Source of the DNA: Ectopseudomonas khazarica
GTDB lineage: Bacteria > Pseudomonadota > Gammaproteobacteria > Pseudomonadales > Pseudomonadaceae
Assembly: GCF_004521985.1 (NCBI RefSeq)
Contig: NZ_SBHZ01000002.1
Coordinates: forward strand, 62,001 to 126,000
Reading direction: 5' to 3'
DNA length: 64,000 nt
The translations under genes were made by a program, and so were the position numbers. The notes under the pieces were generated by a model. It did not search any database and was not told the origin of the DNA. It saw only the letters and a list, made by a program, of their open reading frames with translations. Below are positions 1 through 13,258 of this stretch, one piece after another (position 1 is the stretch's first letter; the number at the start of each line of letters is the position of its first letter).

Positions 1-225
1 ACGCCCCTTGTCACCGATCACCCGGCTGGTGACCTGCGACCAGCCACCCGGCGCGGCGCCGAGGTCGACCACGGTCATGCCGGGACGCAGGATGCGATCC
101 TTCTCCTGGATTTCCAGCAGCTTGTAGCTGGCGCGGGAACGATAGCCGTCCTTCTGCGCCATCTTCACGTAAGGATCGTCGAAATGTTCTTTCAGCCAAC
201 GCTGGCTGGTCTTGGAACGTGCCAC
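1..225 (-). CDS. rlmE: RlmE (FtsJ/RrmJ) 23S rRNA 2'-O-methyltransferase, N-terminal part
   Basis: Methylates the 2'-OH of U2552 in 23S rRNA during late 50S assembly, using S-adenosylmethionine. Only about 75 N-terminal residues lie in the window; the gene runs off the left edge. The translation begins [14 protein letters not shown] and contains [12 protein letters not shown] and the SAM-binding loop [13 protein letters not shown], both hallmarks of the FtsJ family. No ATG fits, so I take the GTG at 225, which puts the family's usual N-terminus in frame. It is divergent from yhbY, as in other pseudomonads; ftsH is the expected next gene outside the window. Confidence 0.93.
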   Translation of the reverse strand, partial: MARSKTSQRWLKEHFDDPYVKMAQKDGYRSRASYKLLEIQEKDRILRPGMTVVDLGAAPGGWSQVTSRVIGDKGR

Positions 226-315
226 TGAAACCTCGGACTCAACGGGTCATGAATAACTGCGCGGGCTCGGGTAAGATAGGCGCCGTTTTCCAGACCGAAT
301 TAGGTACTAACGATT

Positions 316-627
316 ATGCCGCTCACTCAAGAGCAGAAGAAACAATTCAAATCTATCGGCCACCACCTGAAACCTGTATTGATCGTGGCCGACAATGGTT
401 TGACCGAGGGCGTGCTGGCAGAGCTGGACCGTGCCCTGAACGATCACGAGCTGATCAAGGTACAGCTGCGCCTCGCCGAACGCGAGGACCGCCAGGCCGC
501 CATCGTGGCCCTGTGCGAAAGCGGCCGCGCCGAACTGGTCCAGTCGATCGGCAAGGTCGCCCTGCTCTATCGCAAGAACCCCAAACCGAATCGCAACCTG
601 TCCAACGTGATTCGCTACCAGGGCTGA
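316..627 (+). CDS. yhbY: YhbY-type RNA-binding protein (CRS1-YhbY/CRM domain)
   Basis: A 103-residue single-domain CRM protein that associates with pre-50S ribosomal particles. The domain fills the protein: an N-terminal helix (QEQKKQFKSIGHHLKP), the loop ADNGLTEGV near residues 25-33 that corresponds to the GxxG RNA-contact loop, ELIKVQL near 45-51, and the terminal LYRKNPKPNRNLSNV segment. The length is normal for the family. It is divergent from rlmE, sharing about 90 bases of upstream DNA, and converges on the small membrane protein gene at 646. Confidence 0.95.
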   Translation: MPLTQEQKKQFKSIGHHLKPVLIVADNGLTEGVLAELDRALNDHELIKVQLRLAEREDRQAAIVALCESGRAELVQSIGKVALLYRKNPKPNRNLSNVIRYQG

Positions 628-636
628 CACAGGCAG

Positions 637-656
637 GCGGCGCCATCAGGCGCCGC
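637..656. other. GC-rich hairpin between convergent genes
   Basis: Arms gcggcgcc and ggcgccgc around atca form a perfect 8-bp stem between the yhbY stop and the end of the convergent membrane-protein gene. There is no T-run on either side, so it is a poor intrinsic terminator; it may stabilise 3' ends. Confidence 0.4.
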
Positions 657-1086
657 GCGTCTTCCCCGGCACGGGTTGCAGCACCAGCAGCAACCCGCAG
701 AATGCCATGACCAGATAGCTGAAGCGTAGCCAGTACTCGGCCCCAGGCCAGTAGTGCAGCGCGGCGAAATGACTCAGCGCCATCGCCGCGACGGTCAGCA
801 GCAGCTGCCCGCGCACATCCCGCAGCAAGCTGGCCAGCCCTTCGACACGCAGCAGCGCCAGTGCCTGCAGGGCAACGCCCACGGCCGCCAGGCCCACCAG
901 CAGCGGCATCAGGCGCGCCGCAATCTCCTGCACCAGCAAAGGCGCCAGGCCGGCCTGTTCGATGGCCGGCAGGACGATGAACTGCAACACCCAGATGCCG
1001 CCGACCCAGAGGGTCTGGGCCAGCTGCCAGCTGACAGCGGAGGCCCGTGACGGCTGGCGCGGCTTATACGTGGCGGACTTCGACAA
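646..1086 (-). CDS. DUF4149-type small integral membrane protein
   Basis: A hydrophobic protein of about 146 residues with four predicted membrane segments (around [48 protein letters not shown] and [13 protein letters not shown]). The pattern matches the DUF4149/TMEM205-like proteins found next to greA in Pseudomonas; their function is unknown. No ATG or GTG is suitably placed. I chose the TTG at 1086, which overlaps the greA 3' end by 23 bases and suggests translational coupling, but the start is uncertain. It is the last gene of the dapB-carAB-greA run. Confidence 0.75.
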   Translation of the reverse strand: MSKSATYKPRQPSRASAVSWQLAQTLWVGGIWVLQFIVLPAIEQAGLAPLLVQEIAARLMPLLVGLAAVGVALQALALLRVEGLASLLRDVRGQLLLTVAAMALSHFAALHYWPGAEYWLRFSYLVMAFCGLLLVLQPVPGKTRGA

Positions 1087-1536
1087 TCTCGTACTCGACC
1101 AGGCCACTGGGGGTCTGCACGCCGACGACATCCCCTTCGCTCTTGCCCACCAGGGCGCGCGCGATGGGAGATGCAACGGAGATCTTGCCCTGCTTGATGT
1201 CGGCTTCGTCTTCACCGACGATCCGATAGGTCACGCTCTCGTCGGTCTCGACGTTGGCGATTTCCACGGTGGAACCGAAGATCACCTTGCCGGTGTGCTC
1301 GATGGTGGTGACATCGATGATCACCGCATTCTGCAAACGACCTTCGATATCACGCACGCGCGCCTCGACCATGCCCTGCTCCTCACGGGCGGCATGGTAT
1401 TCGGCGTTCTCCTTGAGGTCACCCAGCTCACGCGCCTCGGCGATCGCCTGGCTCAGGGCCGGACGACGCACCTTGGTCAGGTGCGCCAGTTCTTCTTCCA
1501 GGGCGCGAGCGCCCTGGACGGTCATGGGGTACTTGT

Positions 1537-1540
<4 letters not shown>
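1064..1540 (-). CDS. greA: Transcript cleavage factor GreA
   Basis: Rescues backtracked RNA polymerase by stimulating cleavage of the nascent transcript through the secondary channel. It has 158 residues, the standard length. The N-terminal coiled coil (about 1-75) contains [18 protein letters not shown] with the acidic tip that reaches the active site; the C-terminal FKBP-like domain contains [16 protein letters not shown]. Its ATG overlaps the carB stop (ATGA, 4 bases), so carB-greA translation is likely coupled. Confidence 0.98.
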
Positions 1541-4758
<3,218 letters not shown>

Positions 4759-4794
4759 GATCGTTACTCGAATCCTTAGGTCAGTCGGCGGGGC

Positions 4795-5943
4795 TTAGCG
4801 GCGCTTGGCCATGGCTTCGATGAAGCGGTCGAACAGCGGGGCCACGTCGTGCGGGCCCGGGCTCGCCTCGGGGTGACCCTGGAAGCTGAAGGCGTCCTTG
4901 TCGGTACGCTCGATGCCCTGCAGGGTGCCGTCGAACAGCGACTTGTGGATCGGGCGCACGTTGCCCGGCAGGCTGCTCTCGTCCACGGCGAAACCGTGGT
5001 TCTGGCTGGTGATCATCACCACGCCGCTGTCGAGGTCCTGTACCGGGTGGTTGGCACCGTGGTGGCCGTGGCCCATCTTCAGGGTCTTGGCGCCGGAGGC
5101 CAGCGCCAGCAGCTGGTGGCCGAGGCAGATGCCGAATACCGGAATGTCGGTTTCCAGCACGTCCTTGATCGCCTTGATCGCGTAGTCGCAGGGCTCGGGG
5201 TCGCCAGGGCCGTTGGACAGGAACACGCCGTCGGGATTGAGCGCCAGCACTTCGCTGGCCGGGGTCTGGGCCGGCACCACGGTGAGGCGGCAGCCGCGCG
5301 CGACCAGCATGCGCAGGATGTTCAGCTTGACCCCGTAGTCGTAGGCGACCACGTGATACGGCAGGTCGGCAGCGGCGATCTGCGGATGGCTGTCGCTCTC
5401 CAGGTTCCACACGCTGGAGCGCCACTCGTAGGGCTTGTCGCAGGTGACTTCCTTGGCCAGGTCCATGCCCTTGAGGCCCGGGAAGCTGCGTGCCAGCTCC
5501 AGCGCCTTCTCTTCGGTGGCGTCAGCGCCAACCAGGATGCAACCATTCTGCGAGCCTTTCTCGCGCAGGATGCGGGTCAGGCGACGGGTATCGATACCGG
5601 CGATGGCGACCGTACCGTTCTCTTTCAGGTACTCGTCCAGCGGCTGCTTGTCGCGCCAGTTGCTGGAGATCAGCGGCAGGTCGCGAATGATCAGGCCGGC
5701 GGCCCATACACGGTTGGACTCGGCATCTTCCGGCGTGGTGCCGGTGTTGCCGATGTGCGGGTAGGTCAGGGTAACGATCTGCTGGGCGTAGGATGGATCG
5801 GTAAGGATTTCCTGATAGCCGGTCATGGCGGTGTTGAACACCACCTCTCCGATGGTCTGGCCATCGGCCCCGATAGATTCGCCGCGAAAAATACTGCCGT
5901 CAGCAAGGGCTAAAATGGCAGGTTTGGGGGCTGGCTTAGTCAA
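4795..5943 (-). CDS. carA: Carbamoyl-phosphate synthase small (glutaminase) subunit
   Basis: Hydrolyses glutamine and passes ammonia to CarB. It has 382 residues. The N-terminal domain starts [15 protein letters not shown]; the C-terminal class-I glutamine amidotransferase domain has the nucleophile Cys near residue 273 in [12 protein letters not shown] and the catalytic [11 protein letters not shown] chose the TTG at 5943 because a strong GGAGG sits 6 bases upstream and the protein then starts where homologues do (LTKPA). An in-frame start at 5976 would add 11 unconserved residues. The leader between dapB and carA holds a strong intrinsic terminator, implying attenuation control. Confidence 0.97.
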   Translation of the reverse strand: MTKPAPKPAILALADGSIFRGESIGADGQTIGEVVFNTAMTGYQEILTDPSYAQQIVTLTYPHIGNTGTTPEDAESNRVWAAGLIIRDLPLISSNWRDKQPLDEYLKENGTVAIAGIDTRRLTRILREKGSQNGCILVGADATEEKALELARSFPGLKGMDLAKEVTCDKPYEWRSSVWNLESDSHPQIAAADLPYHVVAYDYGVKLNILRMLVARGCRLTVVPAQTPASEVLALNPDGVFLSNGPGDPEPCDYAIKAIKDVLETDIPVFGICLGHQLLALASGAKTLKMGHGHHGANHPVQDLDSGVVMITSQNHGFAVDESSLPGNVRPIHKSLFDGTLQGIERTDKDAFSFQGHPEASPGPHDVAPLFDRFIEAMAKRR

Positions 5944-5960
5944 GAAGACCTCCGTCACGA

Positions 5961-6038
5961 TCAAGGCTTGAAGCAAACGCAGGTTGTAAAAAAGCGGGAT
6001 GACGTGTGAAGGTCATCCCGCTTTTTTATTTGAGCCAT
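5961..6038 (-). CDS. Possible carA leader peptide (25 codons)
   Basis: A short frame starting ATG GCT CAA and ending TGA 17 bases before the carA TTG. Its codons 4-9 (IKKRDD) cover the 5' arm of the terminator hairpin, so a ribosome on it would block terminator formation. It has no convincing Shine-Dalgarno. A second short frame with a GAGAA upstream lies at 6063-6128 (21 codons, starting MCDGSV) just after the dapB stop. Expression of either is unproven. Confidence 0.3.
   Translation of the reverse strand: MAQIKKRDDLHTSSRFFTTCVCFKP
5988..6027 (-). terminator. Strong intrinsic terminator/attenuator in the carA leader
   Basis: Sixteen perfectly paired bases (aaaaaagcgggatgac with its complement) around an 8-base loop, flanked by A- and T-runs so it can act on either strand. 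It lies between dapB and carA with no convergent gene, 45 bases before the carA start. Transcription of carA must read through it or start after it, which fits an attenuator. Confidence 0.85.
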
Positions 6039-6048
6039 TCTGCGTAAC

Positions 6049-6068
6049 TTTTAGTGGACACACTAAAA
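6049..6068. promoter_or_regulatory. Perfect dyad upstream of the carA attenuator
   Basis: ttttagtg and cactaaaa form 8-bp perfect arms around a 4-base centre, 21 bases upstream of the terminator hairpin. It could be a pause or anti-terminator hairpin, or a protein operator. It lies between dapB and carA. Confidence 0.5.
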
Positions 6069-6131
6069 CAGGAAGCTTACAGGAAAACCCTTTTTCGGTC
6101 CACCCGCCAGGACGCTTCCGTCACACATTTC

Positions 6132-6959
<828 letters not shown>

Positions 6960-6960
6960 T

Positions 6961-7012
6961 CAAGCCACAGGCCAAGCGCAAGAGTCTCTTGCAGCCTGTC
7001 GCCTGTGGCTTG
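6961..7012. repeat. Nested inverted repeat between dnaJ and dapB
   Basis: Outer arms caagccacaggc and gcctgtggcttg (12 bp, perfect) enclose a second dyad, gcaagag-t-ctcttgc at 6978-6992. The repeated caagc/gcttg words resemble dispersed intergenic repeats seen in many pseudomonads. It may form a processing or attenuating hairpin between the two genes. Confidence 0.6.
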
Positions 7013-7020
7013 CCGCTCAA

Positions 7021-8151
7021 TTAAACGTCGCCGAAGAAGCGCTTGACGCCTTCGAACCAGCCACTGGCCTTGGGCGAGTGGGAGTCATCGCCCTGCAGCG
7101 ACTTGCGGAACTCCTCGAGCAGCTCGCGCTGACGCTTGGTCAGGTTGACCGGCGTCTCCACCGCGACACGGCACATCAGGTCACCGGCCGCACCACCGCG
7201 CACCGGGGCCACGCCCTTGCCGCGCAGGCGGAACAGCTTGCCGGTCTGGGTGCCTTCCGGAATCTTCAGCTTGACCCGGCCGTCGAGGGTCGGCACTTCC
7301 AGCTCGCCACCCAGCGCCGCGTCGGCGAAGCTGATCGGCACTTCGCAGTACAGATGCTTGCCATCGCGCTGGAAGATCGCATGTTCACGGACGTTGACCA
7401 CCACATAGAGGTCACCGGCCGGGCCGCCATGCGCGCCGGCCTCGCCTTCGCCGGACAGGCGGATGCGATCACCGGTATCGACACCCGGCGGCACCTTGAC
7501 CGACAGCGTCTTGCTCTCTTCCACGCGCCCCTGGCCATGGCAGCTGCCACAGGGGTCGGTGATCATCTTGCCGCTGCCGTGGCAACGCGGGCAGGTCTGC
7601 TGCACGGAGAAGAAGCCCTGCTGCATGCGCACCTGGCCGATACCACCGCAGGTGGTACAGGTCACCGGGCTGGTGCCCTTCTTGGCGCCGGAGCCATCGC
7701 AGGTCTTGCAACCCACCAGGGTCGGCACGCGAATGGTCACGGTGGTGCCGCGCACGGCTTCTTCCAGGTCCAGCTCCAGGGTGTAGCGCAGGTCGCTGCC
7801 ACGCTGGGCACCGCCGCGCGAACCGCCGCGACCGCCACCGCCGAAGAAATCGCTGAACACGTCGCCGAAGATGTCGGAGAAGTTGGCGCCGCCGAAACCG
7901 GCGCCGGCACCGCCGCCCATCTGCGGATCGACCCCGGCATGCCCGTATTGGTCATAGGCCGAACGCTTGCTGGCGTCGGAGAGCACCTCGTAGGCCTCGT
8001 TGGCCTCCTTGAATTTCTCCTCCGCTTCCTTGTCGTCCGGGTTGCGGTCCGGGTGGTACTTCATCGCCAGACGCCGATAGGCCTTCTTCAGCTCGGCCTC
8101 ACTGGCGCCGCGCTCGACCCCCAGAACCTCGTAATAGTCTCGTTTTGCCAT
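7021..8151 (-). CDS. dnaJ: Chaperone DnaJ (Hsp40)
   Basis: Co-chaperone that delivers substrates to DnaK and stimulates its ATPase. It has 376 residues. The J domain (1-70) carries HPD at 33-35; a Gly/Phe-rich linker follows (about 72-115); then four zinc-binding repeats ([32 protein letters not shown]) and the C-terminal substrate-binding domains. It follows dnaK by about 160 bases containing a hairpin, and probably shares the grpE heat-shock promoter. Confidence 0.99.
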   Translation of the reverse strand: MAKRDYYEVLGVERGASEAELKKAYRRLAMKYHPDRNPDDKEAEEKFKEANEAYEVLSDASKRSAYDQYGHAGVDPQMGGGAGAGFGGANFSDIFGDVFSDFFGGGGRGGSRGGAQRGSDLRYTLELDLEEAVRGTTVTIRVPTLVGCKTCDGSGAKKGTSPVTCTTCGGIGQVRMQQGFFSVQQTCPRCHGSGKMITDPCGSCHGQGRVEESKTLSVKVPPGVDTGDRIRLSGEGEAGAHGGPAGDLYVVVNVREHAIFQRDGKHLYCEVPISFADAALGGELEVPTLDGRVKLKIPEGTQTGKLFRLRGKGVAPVRGGAAGDLMCRVAVETPVNLTKRQRELLEEFRKSLQGDDSHSPKASGWFEGVKRFFGDV

Positions 8152-8185
8152 AATTGTGCTGCACTCTCAGATTCGTGAGCTCCAG

Positions 8186-8222
8186 ATACGCCGACGCGGG
8201 AGAAGGCTCCCGCGCGGCGTAT
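8186..8222. other. Long GC-rich hairpin between dnaK and dnaJ
   Basis: atacgccg-a-cgcgggag pairs with ctcccgcgcggcgtat: 16 bp with one bulged A and a 4-base loop. There is no T-run. It probably partly terminates or stabilises the dnaK transcript, lowering dnaJ relative to dnaK; that role is inferred. Confidence 0.6.
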
Positions 8223-8309
8223 CCTGACCGCCAGATGCGACGGCGGAGCGAAAAGCAGAGGGCGACACGCCCCTCGCTCCCGGAGGGGCGAAAGGCGTGC
8301 GCGCATCCC

Positions 8310-10226
8310 TTACTTGTTCTCCTTGACCTCTTCGAACTCAGCGTCGACCACGTCGTCACCGGCATCCTTGGCGTCACCGGCGTCGGCCTGGGCGGCACCG
8401 GCTTGCGGCTGCTCGGCGTACATCTTCTGCGCCAGCGGCGTGGTGGCCTCGGACAGGGCGTTCATCTTGGCCTCGATGGCTTCCTTGTCGTCACCCTTCA
8501 GTGCGACTTCCAGTTCACCGATGGCTTTCTCGATGGCTGCCTTCTCCTCGGCAGTCGCCTTGTCGCCCGCCTCGGTGAGCATCTTGCGGGTGGCGTGCAC
8601 CAGCTGGTCGCCCTGGTTGCGCGCAGTGGCCAGCTCTTCGAACTTGCGGTCTTCCTCGGCGTTGGCCTCGGCGTCACGCACCATCTGCTCGATCTCTTCC
8701 TCGGACAGACCGGAGTTGGCCTTGATCACGATGGACTGCTGCTTGCCAGTGGCCTTGTCCTTGGCAGACACGTGCAGGATGCCGTTGGCATCGATATCGA
8801 AGGTCACTTCGATCTGCGGCACGCCACGCGGAGCCGGCGGAATCTCGGCCAGGTCGAACTTGCCGAGGGACTTGTTCTGCGCCGCCTGCTTGCGCTCGCC
8901 CTGCAGCACGTGAATGGTCACGGCGCTCTGGTTGTCGTCGGCGGTGGAGAACACCTGCGACTTCTTGGTCGGGATGGTGGTGTTCTTCTCGATCAGCGCG
9001 GTCATCACGCCACCCATGGTTTCGATACCCAGGGTCAGCGGGGAAACGTCCAGCAGCAGCACGTCCTTGACATCACCAGCCAGTACCGCGCCCTGAATGG
9101 CAGCGCCCATGGCCACGGCTTCGTCCGGGTTGACGTCCTTGCGCGGCTCCTTGCCGAAGAACTCGGCAACGGTCTTCTGCACCAGCGGCATGCGGGTCTG
9201 ACCACCGACCAGGATCACGTCGTCGATCTTGCTGACGTCGATGCCGGCATCCTTCAGCGCGGTGCGGCACGGCTCGATGGTGCGCTGCACCAGGTCCTCG
9301 ACCAGCGACTCCAGCTTGGAGCGGGAGATCTTCACGTTCAGGTGCTTCGGACCGCTGGCGTCTGCAGTGATGTACGGCAGGTTGACGTCGGTCTGCTGGC
9401 TCGAGGACAGCTCGATCTTGGCCTTCTCGGCAGCTTCCTTCAGGCGCTGCATTGCCAGCGGGTCGCCCTTGAGGTTCATGCCGGTTTCTTTCTTGAACTC
9501 GTCGACGAGGTAGTCGATCAGGCGAATGTCGAAGTCCTCGCCACCGAGGAAGGTGTCGCCGTTGGTGGCCAGCACTTCGAACTGGTGCTCGCCGTCGACT
9601 TCGGCGATCTCGATCACCGACACGTCGAAGGTACCGCCACCCAGGTCATAGACGATCACGGTGTGGTCGCCCTTGGCCTTGTCCATGCCATAGGCCAGCG
9701 CAGCCGCGGTCGGCTCGTTGATGATGCGCTTGACGTCCAGACCGGCGATGCGACCGGCATCCTTGGTGGCCTGACGCTGGCTGTCGTTGAAGTAGGCCGG
9801 AACGGTGATCACCGCTTCGGTGACCGGCTCGCCAAGGTAGTCCTCAGCGGTCTTCTTCATCTTCTTCAGCACTTCGGCGCTGATCTGCGGCGGGGCCATC
9901 TTCTGGCCGTTGACCTCGACCCAGGCGTCGTTGTTGTCAGCCTTGACGATCTTGTACGGAACCATCTGGATGTCTTTCTGCACGACATCCTCGTCGAAAC
10001 GACGACCGATCAGACGCTTCACCGCATACAGGGTGTTGTGCGGGTTGGTCACGGCCTGGCGCTTGGCCGACTGGCCAACCAGGGTTTCGCCGTCGTTGGC
10101 GTAAGCGATGATGGACGGCGTGGTGCGAGCGCCTTCGGCGTTCTCCAGCACCTTGACGTTGCCGTTTTCCAGAATGGAGACGCAGGAGTTGGTGGTCCCC
10201 AGGTCGATACCGATGATTTTGCCCAT
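8310..10226 (-). CDS. dnaK: Chaperone DnaK (Hsp70)
   Basis: ATP-driven folding chaperone and anti-sigma-32 factor. It has 638 residues, full length. The nucleotide-binding domain begins [15 protein letters not shown] and includes the phosphate-loop motif [18 protein letters not shown]; the substrate-binding domain starts near [18 protein letters not shown]; the lid ends in the acidic tail [12 protein letters not shown], which binds GrpE and DnaJ partners. It sits between grpE and dnaJ in the usual grpE-dnaK-dnaJ order, with no hrcA. Confidence 0.99.
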   Translation of the reverse strand: MGKIIGIDLGTTNSCVSILENGNVKVLENAEGARTTPSIIAYANDGETLVGQSAKRQAVTNPHNTLYAVKRLIGRRFDEDVVQKDIQMVPYKIVKADNNDAWVEVNGQKMAPPQISAEVLKKMKKTAEDYLGEPVTEAVITVPAYFNDSQRQATKDAGRIAGLDVKRIINEPTAAALAYGMDKAKGDHTVIVYDLGGGTFDVSVIEIAEVDGEHQFEVLATNGDTFLGGEDFDIRLIDYLVDEFKKETGMNLKGDPLAMQRLKEAAEKAKIELSSSQQTDVNLPYITADASGPKHLNVKISRSKLESLVEDLVQRTIEPCRTALKDAGIDVSKIDDVILVGGQTRMPLVQKTVAEFFGKEPRKDVNPDEAVAMGAAIQGAVLAGDVKDVLLLDVSPLTLGIETMGGVMTALIEKNTTIPTKKSQVFSTADDNQSAVTIHVLQGERKQAAQNKSLGKFDLAEIPPAPRGVPQIEVTFDIDANGILHVSAKDKATGKQQSIVIKANSGLSEEEIEQMVRDAEANAEEDRKFEELATARNQGDQLVHATRKMLTEAGDKATAEEKAAIEKAIGELEVALKGDDKEAIEAKMNALSEATTPLAQKMYAEQPQAGAAQADAGDAKDAGDDVVDAEFEEVKENK

Positions 10227-10325
10227 GAAAATTCTCCCGAAACTTTGATTTTTCCGTCGCCTCGCTTCGCAGGCGCCGGTAGCACTAAAACGCTTGACTC
10301 AGAAATGGGGTCGCCCCCGAAAATT

Positions 10326-10895
10326 TCAAGCCTGCTCGTCGATGGACGGCGGCGGCGTGGTCGGCGCCTTGCTCACCACGACCATGGCCGGGCGCAGCAG
10401 GCGACCATTGAGCAGGTAGCCCTTCTGGAACACCTTGAGCACCGAGTTCGGCTCGACGTTGACACTCTCTTCCATCGCCATGGCCTGGTGATGCTCCGGG
10501 TTGAACGGAGCGCCATGCGGGTCCAGCGTTTCCAGCTGATGACGCGCCAGGGTGTCGATGAACAGTTTGAGGGTCAGTTGCATGCCCTCGCGCACGCCCT
10601 TGATCGCTTCGTCGTCCGGGCTGGACAGCTCCAGACCACGTTCCAGGCTGTCGACGACCGGCAGCAGGTCGTTGGCGAATTTTTCCAGGGCGAACTTGTG
10701 CGCCTTCTCCACGTCCTGCTCGGCGCGACGACGCACATTCTGCAGCTCGGCCGCCATGCGCAGCGACTGGTCCTGCGCTGCAGCCAGCTGCTCTTCCAGT
10801 GCCTGCACGCGAGCCGCCAGGTCATCGCTCGGCGCGACATTCTCGGCCGCCTGAGCCTCGGGGTTCTGCGTATCCAGGTTCTGTTCGTCAGCCAT
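10326..10895 (-). CDS. grpE: Nucleotide exchange factor GrpE
   Basis: Releases ADP from DnaK. It has 189 residues. An acidic, disordered N-terminus is followed by a long dimerising coiled coil (about 40-95, [16 protein letters not shown]) and the C-terminal beta-domain with FNPEHHQAM and [22 protein letters not shown] chose the ATG at 10895, which follows GAGAGGAG; an upstream in-frame ATG would add 15 unconserved residues. A sigma-32-type promoter lies at 10950-10978. Confidence 0.98.
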   Translation of the reverse strand: MADEQNLDTQNPEAQAAENVAPSDDLAARVQALEEQLAAAQDQSLRMAAELQNVRRRAEQDVEKAHKFALEKFANDLLPVVDSLERGLELSSPDDEAIKGVREGMQLTLKLFIDTLARHQLETLDPHGAPFNPEHHQAMAMEESVNVEPNSVLKVFQKGYLLNGRLLRPAMVVVSKAPTTPPPSIDEQA

Positions 10896-10949
10896 GCCTA
10901 TCTCCTCTCGAATGAATCGGCGCGAGTCCGGCCCGCGCACCTGCCCGCC

Positions 10950-10978
10950 TATATGGAGTCAAATCCACAGCTTTCAAG
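10950..10978 (-). promoter_or_regulatory. Sigma-32 heat-shock promoter of grpE-dnaK-dnaJ
   Basis: On the minus strand, CTTGAAA, 13 bases, then CTCCATATA; this is close to the RpoH consensus CTTGAAA-N11-15-CCCCATNTA. It lies about 55 bases before the grpE start, back to back with the recN promoter. Confidence 0.85.
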
Positions 10979-10994
10979 GGGCGATAGAGGAGGA

Positions 10995-11031
10995 TTGTCA
11001 GGGAAAGAAAAAACACTGTATAAATAACCAG
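10995..11031 (+). promoter_or_regulatory. recN promoter with overlapping LexA box
   Basis: TTGTCA (10995-11000), an 18-base spacer and TATAAA (11019-11024) form a sigma-70 promoter. The LexA motif CTG-N10-CAG occupies 11016-11031 and covers the -10, so bound LexA would block it. It ends 24 bases before the recN ATG. Confidence 0.85.
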
Positions 11032-11055
11032 ACATCAAATTCGGGAGCGTTCGCC

Positions 11056-12732
11056 ATGCTGGTGCACCTGTCCATACACAACTACGCCATCGTCGACCAC
11101 CTGGACCTCGAGCTGGATGCCGGCATGAGCGCCATCAGCGGCGAGACCGGTGCCGGCAAGTCGATCATGCTCGATGCCCTTGGCCTGTGCCTGGGCGACC
11201 GTGCCGACAGCGGCGTGGTGCGCCCCGGCGCGGACAAGGCCGACATCCTCGCCAGCTTCGACCTGGCAGAGATCCCCGAAGCCCGCAGCTGGCTCGCCGA
11301 GCGCGACCTGGACAGCGACGGCCCGTGCATCCTGCGCCGGGTGATCACCGTCGAGGGCCGCTCGCGCGGCTACATCAACGGCAGCCCCTGCCCGCAAGCC
11401 GACCTCAAGGCGCTCGGCGAGCTGATCATCGACATCCACAGCCAGCATGAACACCAGTCGCTGCTCAAGAGCGACACCCACCGCCGCCTGCTCGACGAGT
11501 ACGCCGGCAGCCAGGAGCTGGCGCGCCAGGTGCAGCTGGCCGCACAGCGCTGGAAGCAGACGCGCAACGACCTACAGCGCATTTCCAGCCAGGGTGACGA
11601 GCAGCGCGCCCGCCACCAGCTGCTCAGCTACCAGCTGGAAGAACTGGAAAACCTGGCCCTGGGCGAGAACGAACTGGACGAGCTGGAGCGCGAACACAAG
11701 GCCCTGAGCAATGCCGAAGCGCTGCTCGGTGCCTGTCGCCAGGTACTCGAGCTGTGCAGCGAAAGCGATGCAGGCAACGTGCTGTCGGCGCTGACCGCCA
11801 GCCTCAACCGGCTTGGCGCCTTTGGCGGCCAGGGCGGCGCGCTGGGCGAAGCGAGCAACCTGCTGGCCAGCGCGCAGATCCAGGTCGAGGAGGCCGTGGG
11901 CGAACTGAACCGCTTCGTCGATCACTTCGATGCCGACCCGCAGCGCCAGCAGTACCTCGAAGAACGCCTGGACACCATCTACACCCTGGCCCGCAAGCAC
12001 CGCATCCAGCCCACCGAGCTGGCCGCCCTGCAGCAACGACTGTTCGAGGAACTGGAGAGCCTCAATGCCGACGACCAGGCCAGCGAACGCCTGGCCGAGG
12101 AACTGGCCGCCTACGCCCGTCATTACCAGGAGAAGGCCGCCGAACTCAGCGCGCTGCGCGGCAGCGCCGCCGAGCGCCTGGCCGCGGCCGTCGAGCAGGA
12201 AATGCAGGCACTGGGCATGCCCGGCGGGCGTTTCAGCATCCAGCTGCAGAGCATGAACAGCGAAGAGCCACAGGCCAATGGCCTGGAAACCGTGGAATTC
12301 CTGGTCAGCGCCAACCCCGGCCAACCGTTGCGCGGCCTGGCCAAGGTGGCTTCGGGTGGCGAGCTGTCACGTATCAGCCTGGCAATCCAGGTGATCACCG
12401 CACAGACCTCGCGCGTCCCGACGCTGGTCTTCGACGAAGTGGACGTCGGCATTGGCGGCCCGACCGCCGAGGTCGTCGGGCAACTGCTGCGCCGCCTGGG
12501 CGAGCGCGGCCAGGTCCTCTGCGTGACCCACCTGCCCCAGGTGGCTGCGCAAGGCCATCAGCACCTGTTCGTCCACAAGCGCCGCGGCGAAGAGGCCACG
12601 TCCACGGCCGTGAGCAGACTGGACGAGAACGGCCGCGTCGAGGAAATCGCGCGCATGCTCGGTGGCGTCGACCTGACCGAAGAATCCCTGGCGCACGCGC
12701 GCAAGATGGTCACCAGCGCCCAGGCCGCCTGA
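11056..12732 (+). CDS. recN: DNA repair protein RecN
   Basis: SMC-like ATPase acting in recombinational repair of double-strand breaks. It has 558 residues. Walker A GETGAGKS lies at 29-36; a long coiled-coil middle (about 160-370) follows; the C-terminal ABC signature is VASGGELSRISLA with Walker B TLVFDEVDVGIGG. The ATG at 11056 has GGGAG upstream and gives the family N-terminus MLVHLSIHNYAIVDHL. It is SOS-regulated by the LexA box upstream and divergent from grpE. Confidence 0.98.
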   Translation: MLVHLSIHNYAIVDHLDLELDAGMSAISGETGAGKSIMLDALGLCLGDRADSGVVRPGADKADILASFDLAEIPEARSWLAERDLDSDGPCILRRVITVEGRSRGYINGSPCPQADLKALGELIIDIHSQHEHQSLLKSDTHRRLLDEYAGSQELARQVQLAAQRWKQTRNDLQRISSQGDEQRARHQLLSYQLEELENLALGENELDELEREHKALSNAEALLGACRQVLELCSESDAGNVLSALTASLNRLGAFGGQGGALGEASNLLASAQIQVEEAVGELNRFVDHFDADPQRQQYLEERLDTIYTLARKHRIQPTELAALQQRLFEELESLNADDQASERLAEELAAYARHYQEKAAELSALRGSAAERLAAAVEQEMQALGMPGGRFSIQLQSMNSEEPQANGLETVEFLVSANPGQPLRGLAKVASGGELSRISLAIQVITAQTSRVPTLVFDEVDVGIGGPTAEVVGQLLRRLGERGQVLCVTHLPQVAAQGHQHLFVHKRRGEEATSTAVSRLDENGRVEEIARMLGGVDLTEESLAHARKMVTSAQAA

Positions 12733-12808
12733 GACAACCATCGCCGCAGCCCGGGTGAAGCAGGCCCGGCGTCACGACCAGCAACCGGGCACGGCTCCCG
12801 AGCCCAAT

Positions 12809-12837
12809 AAAAAAGGCGACCCGAGGGTCGCCTTTTT
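12809..12837. terminator. Bidirectional terminator between recN and fur
   Basis: aaaaaggcgaccc pairs with gggtcgccttttt around a short loop, giving A/T runs on both sides. It serves the two convergent genes. Confidence 0.9.
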
Positions 12838-12853
12838 CATCGCAGCAGAAGCA

Positions 12854-13258
12854 TCAGCTCTTCTTGCGTACGTACAACACCAGGTTGTGATCGACCAGTT
12901 CGAAGCCATGCTCACGCACGATTTCCTTCTGGCGCTTCTCGATCTCGGCGTCGAAGAACTCGATCACCTCACCGGAATCCACACAGACCATATGGTCGTG
13001 ATGGCCGCTGTCGGCCAGTTCGAATACCGCATGGCCACCGTCGAAGTTGTGGCGAACCACCAGGCCCGCCGCCTCGAACTGGGTCAGTACGCGGTAGACG
13101 GTCGCCAGGCCGACGTCCTCGCCTGCCTCCATCAGTGCCTTGTAGACATCTTCCGCACTCATGTGGCGGTGCTCGGCGTTGTCGAGCATCTGCAGGATCT
13201 TGACCCGTGGCAGAGTCACCTTCAGTCCAGCTTTGCGCAGTTCGTTATTTTCAACCAT
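12854..13258 (-). CDS. fur: Ferric uptake regulator Fur
   Basis: Iron-dependent repressor. It has 134 residues, nearly identical in pattern to P. aeruginosa Fur. The winged helix (1-83) has DVGLATVYRVLTQFEAAGL as recognition region; the metal site has GGHAVFELADSGHHDHMVC. Only one cysteine is present in the whole protein (VCVD), so the paired CxxC structural zinc site of E. coli Fur is absent, as in P. aeruginosa. The start at 13258 gives the family N-terminus MVENNELRKAG; an upstream ATG adds five residues. It is divergent from omlA. Confidence 0.98.
   Translation of the reverse strand: MVENNELRKAGLKVTLPRVKILQMLDNAEHRHMSAEDVYKALMEAGEDVGLATVYRVLTQFEAAGLVVRHNFDGGHAVFELADSGHHDHMVCVDSGEVIEFFDAEIEKRQKEIVREHGFELVDHNLVLYVRKKS

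Noticed and set aside
637..656. Intrinsic terminator after yhbY
   Set aside because: The stem is good but no T-run follows on either strand, so I list it only as a hairpin.
8154..11027. A 957-codon plus-strand frame opposite dnaK and grpE
   Set aside because: It is a shadow of confirmed dnaK and grpE reading frames with no motif of its own.
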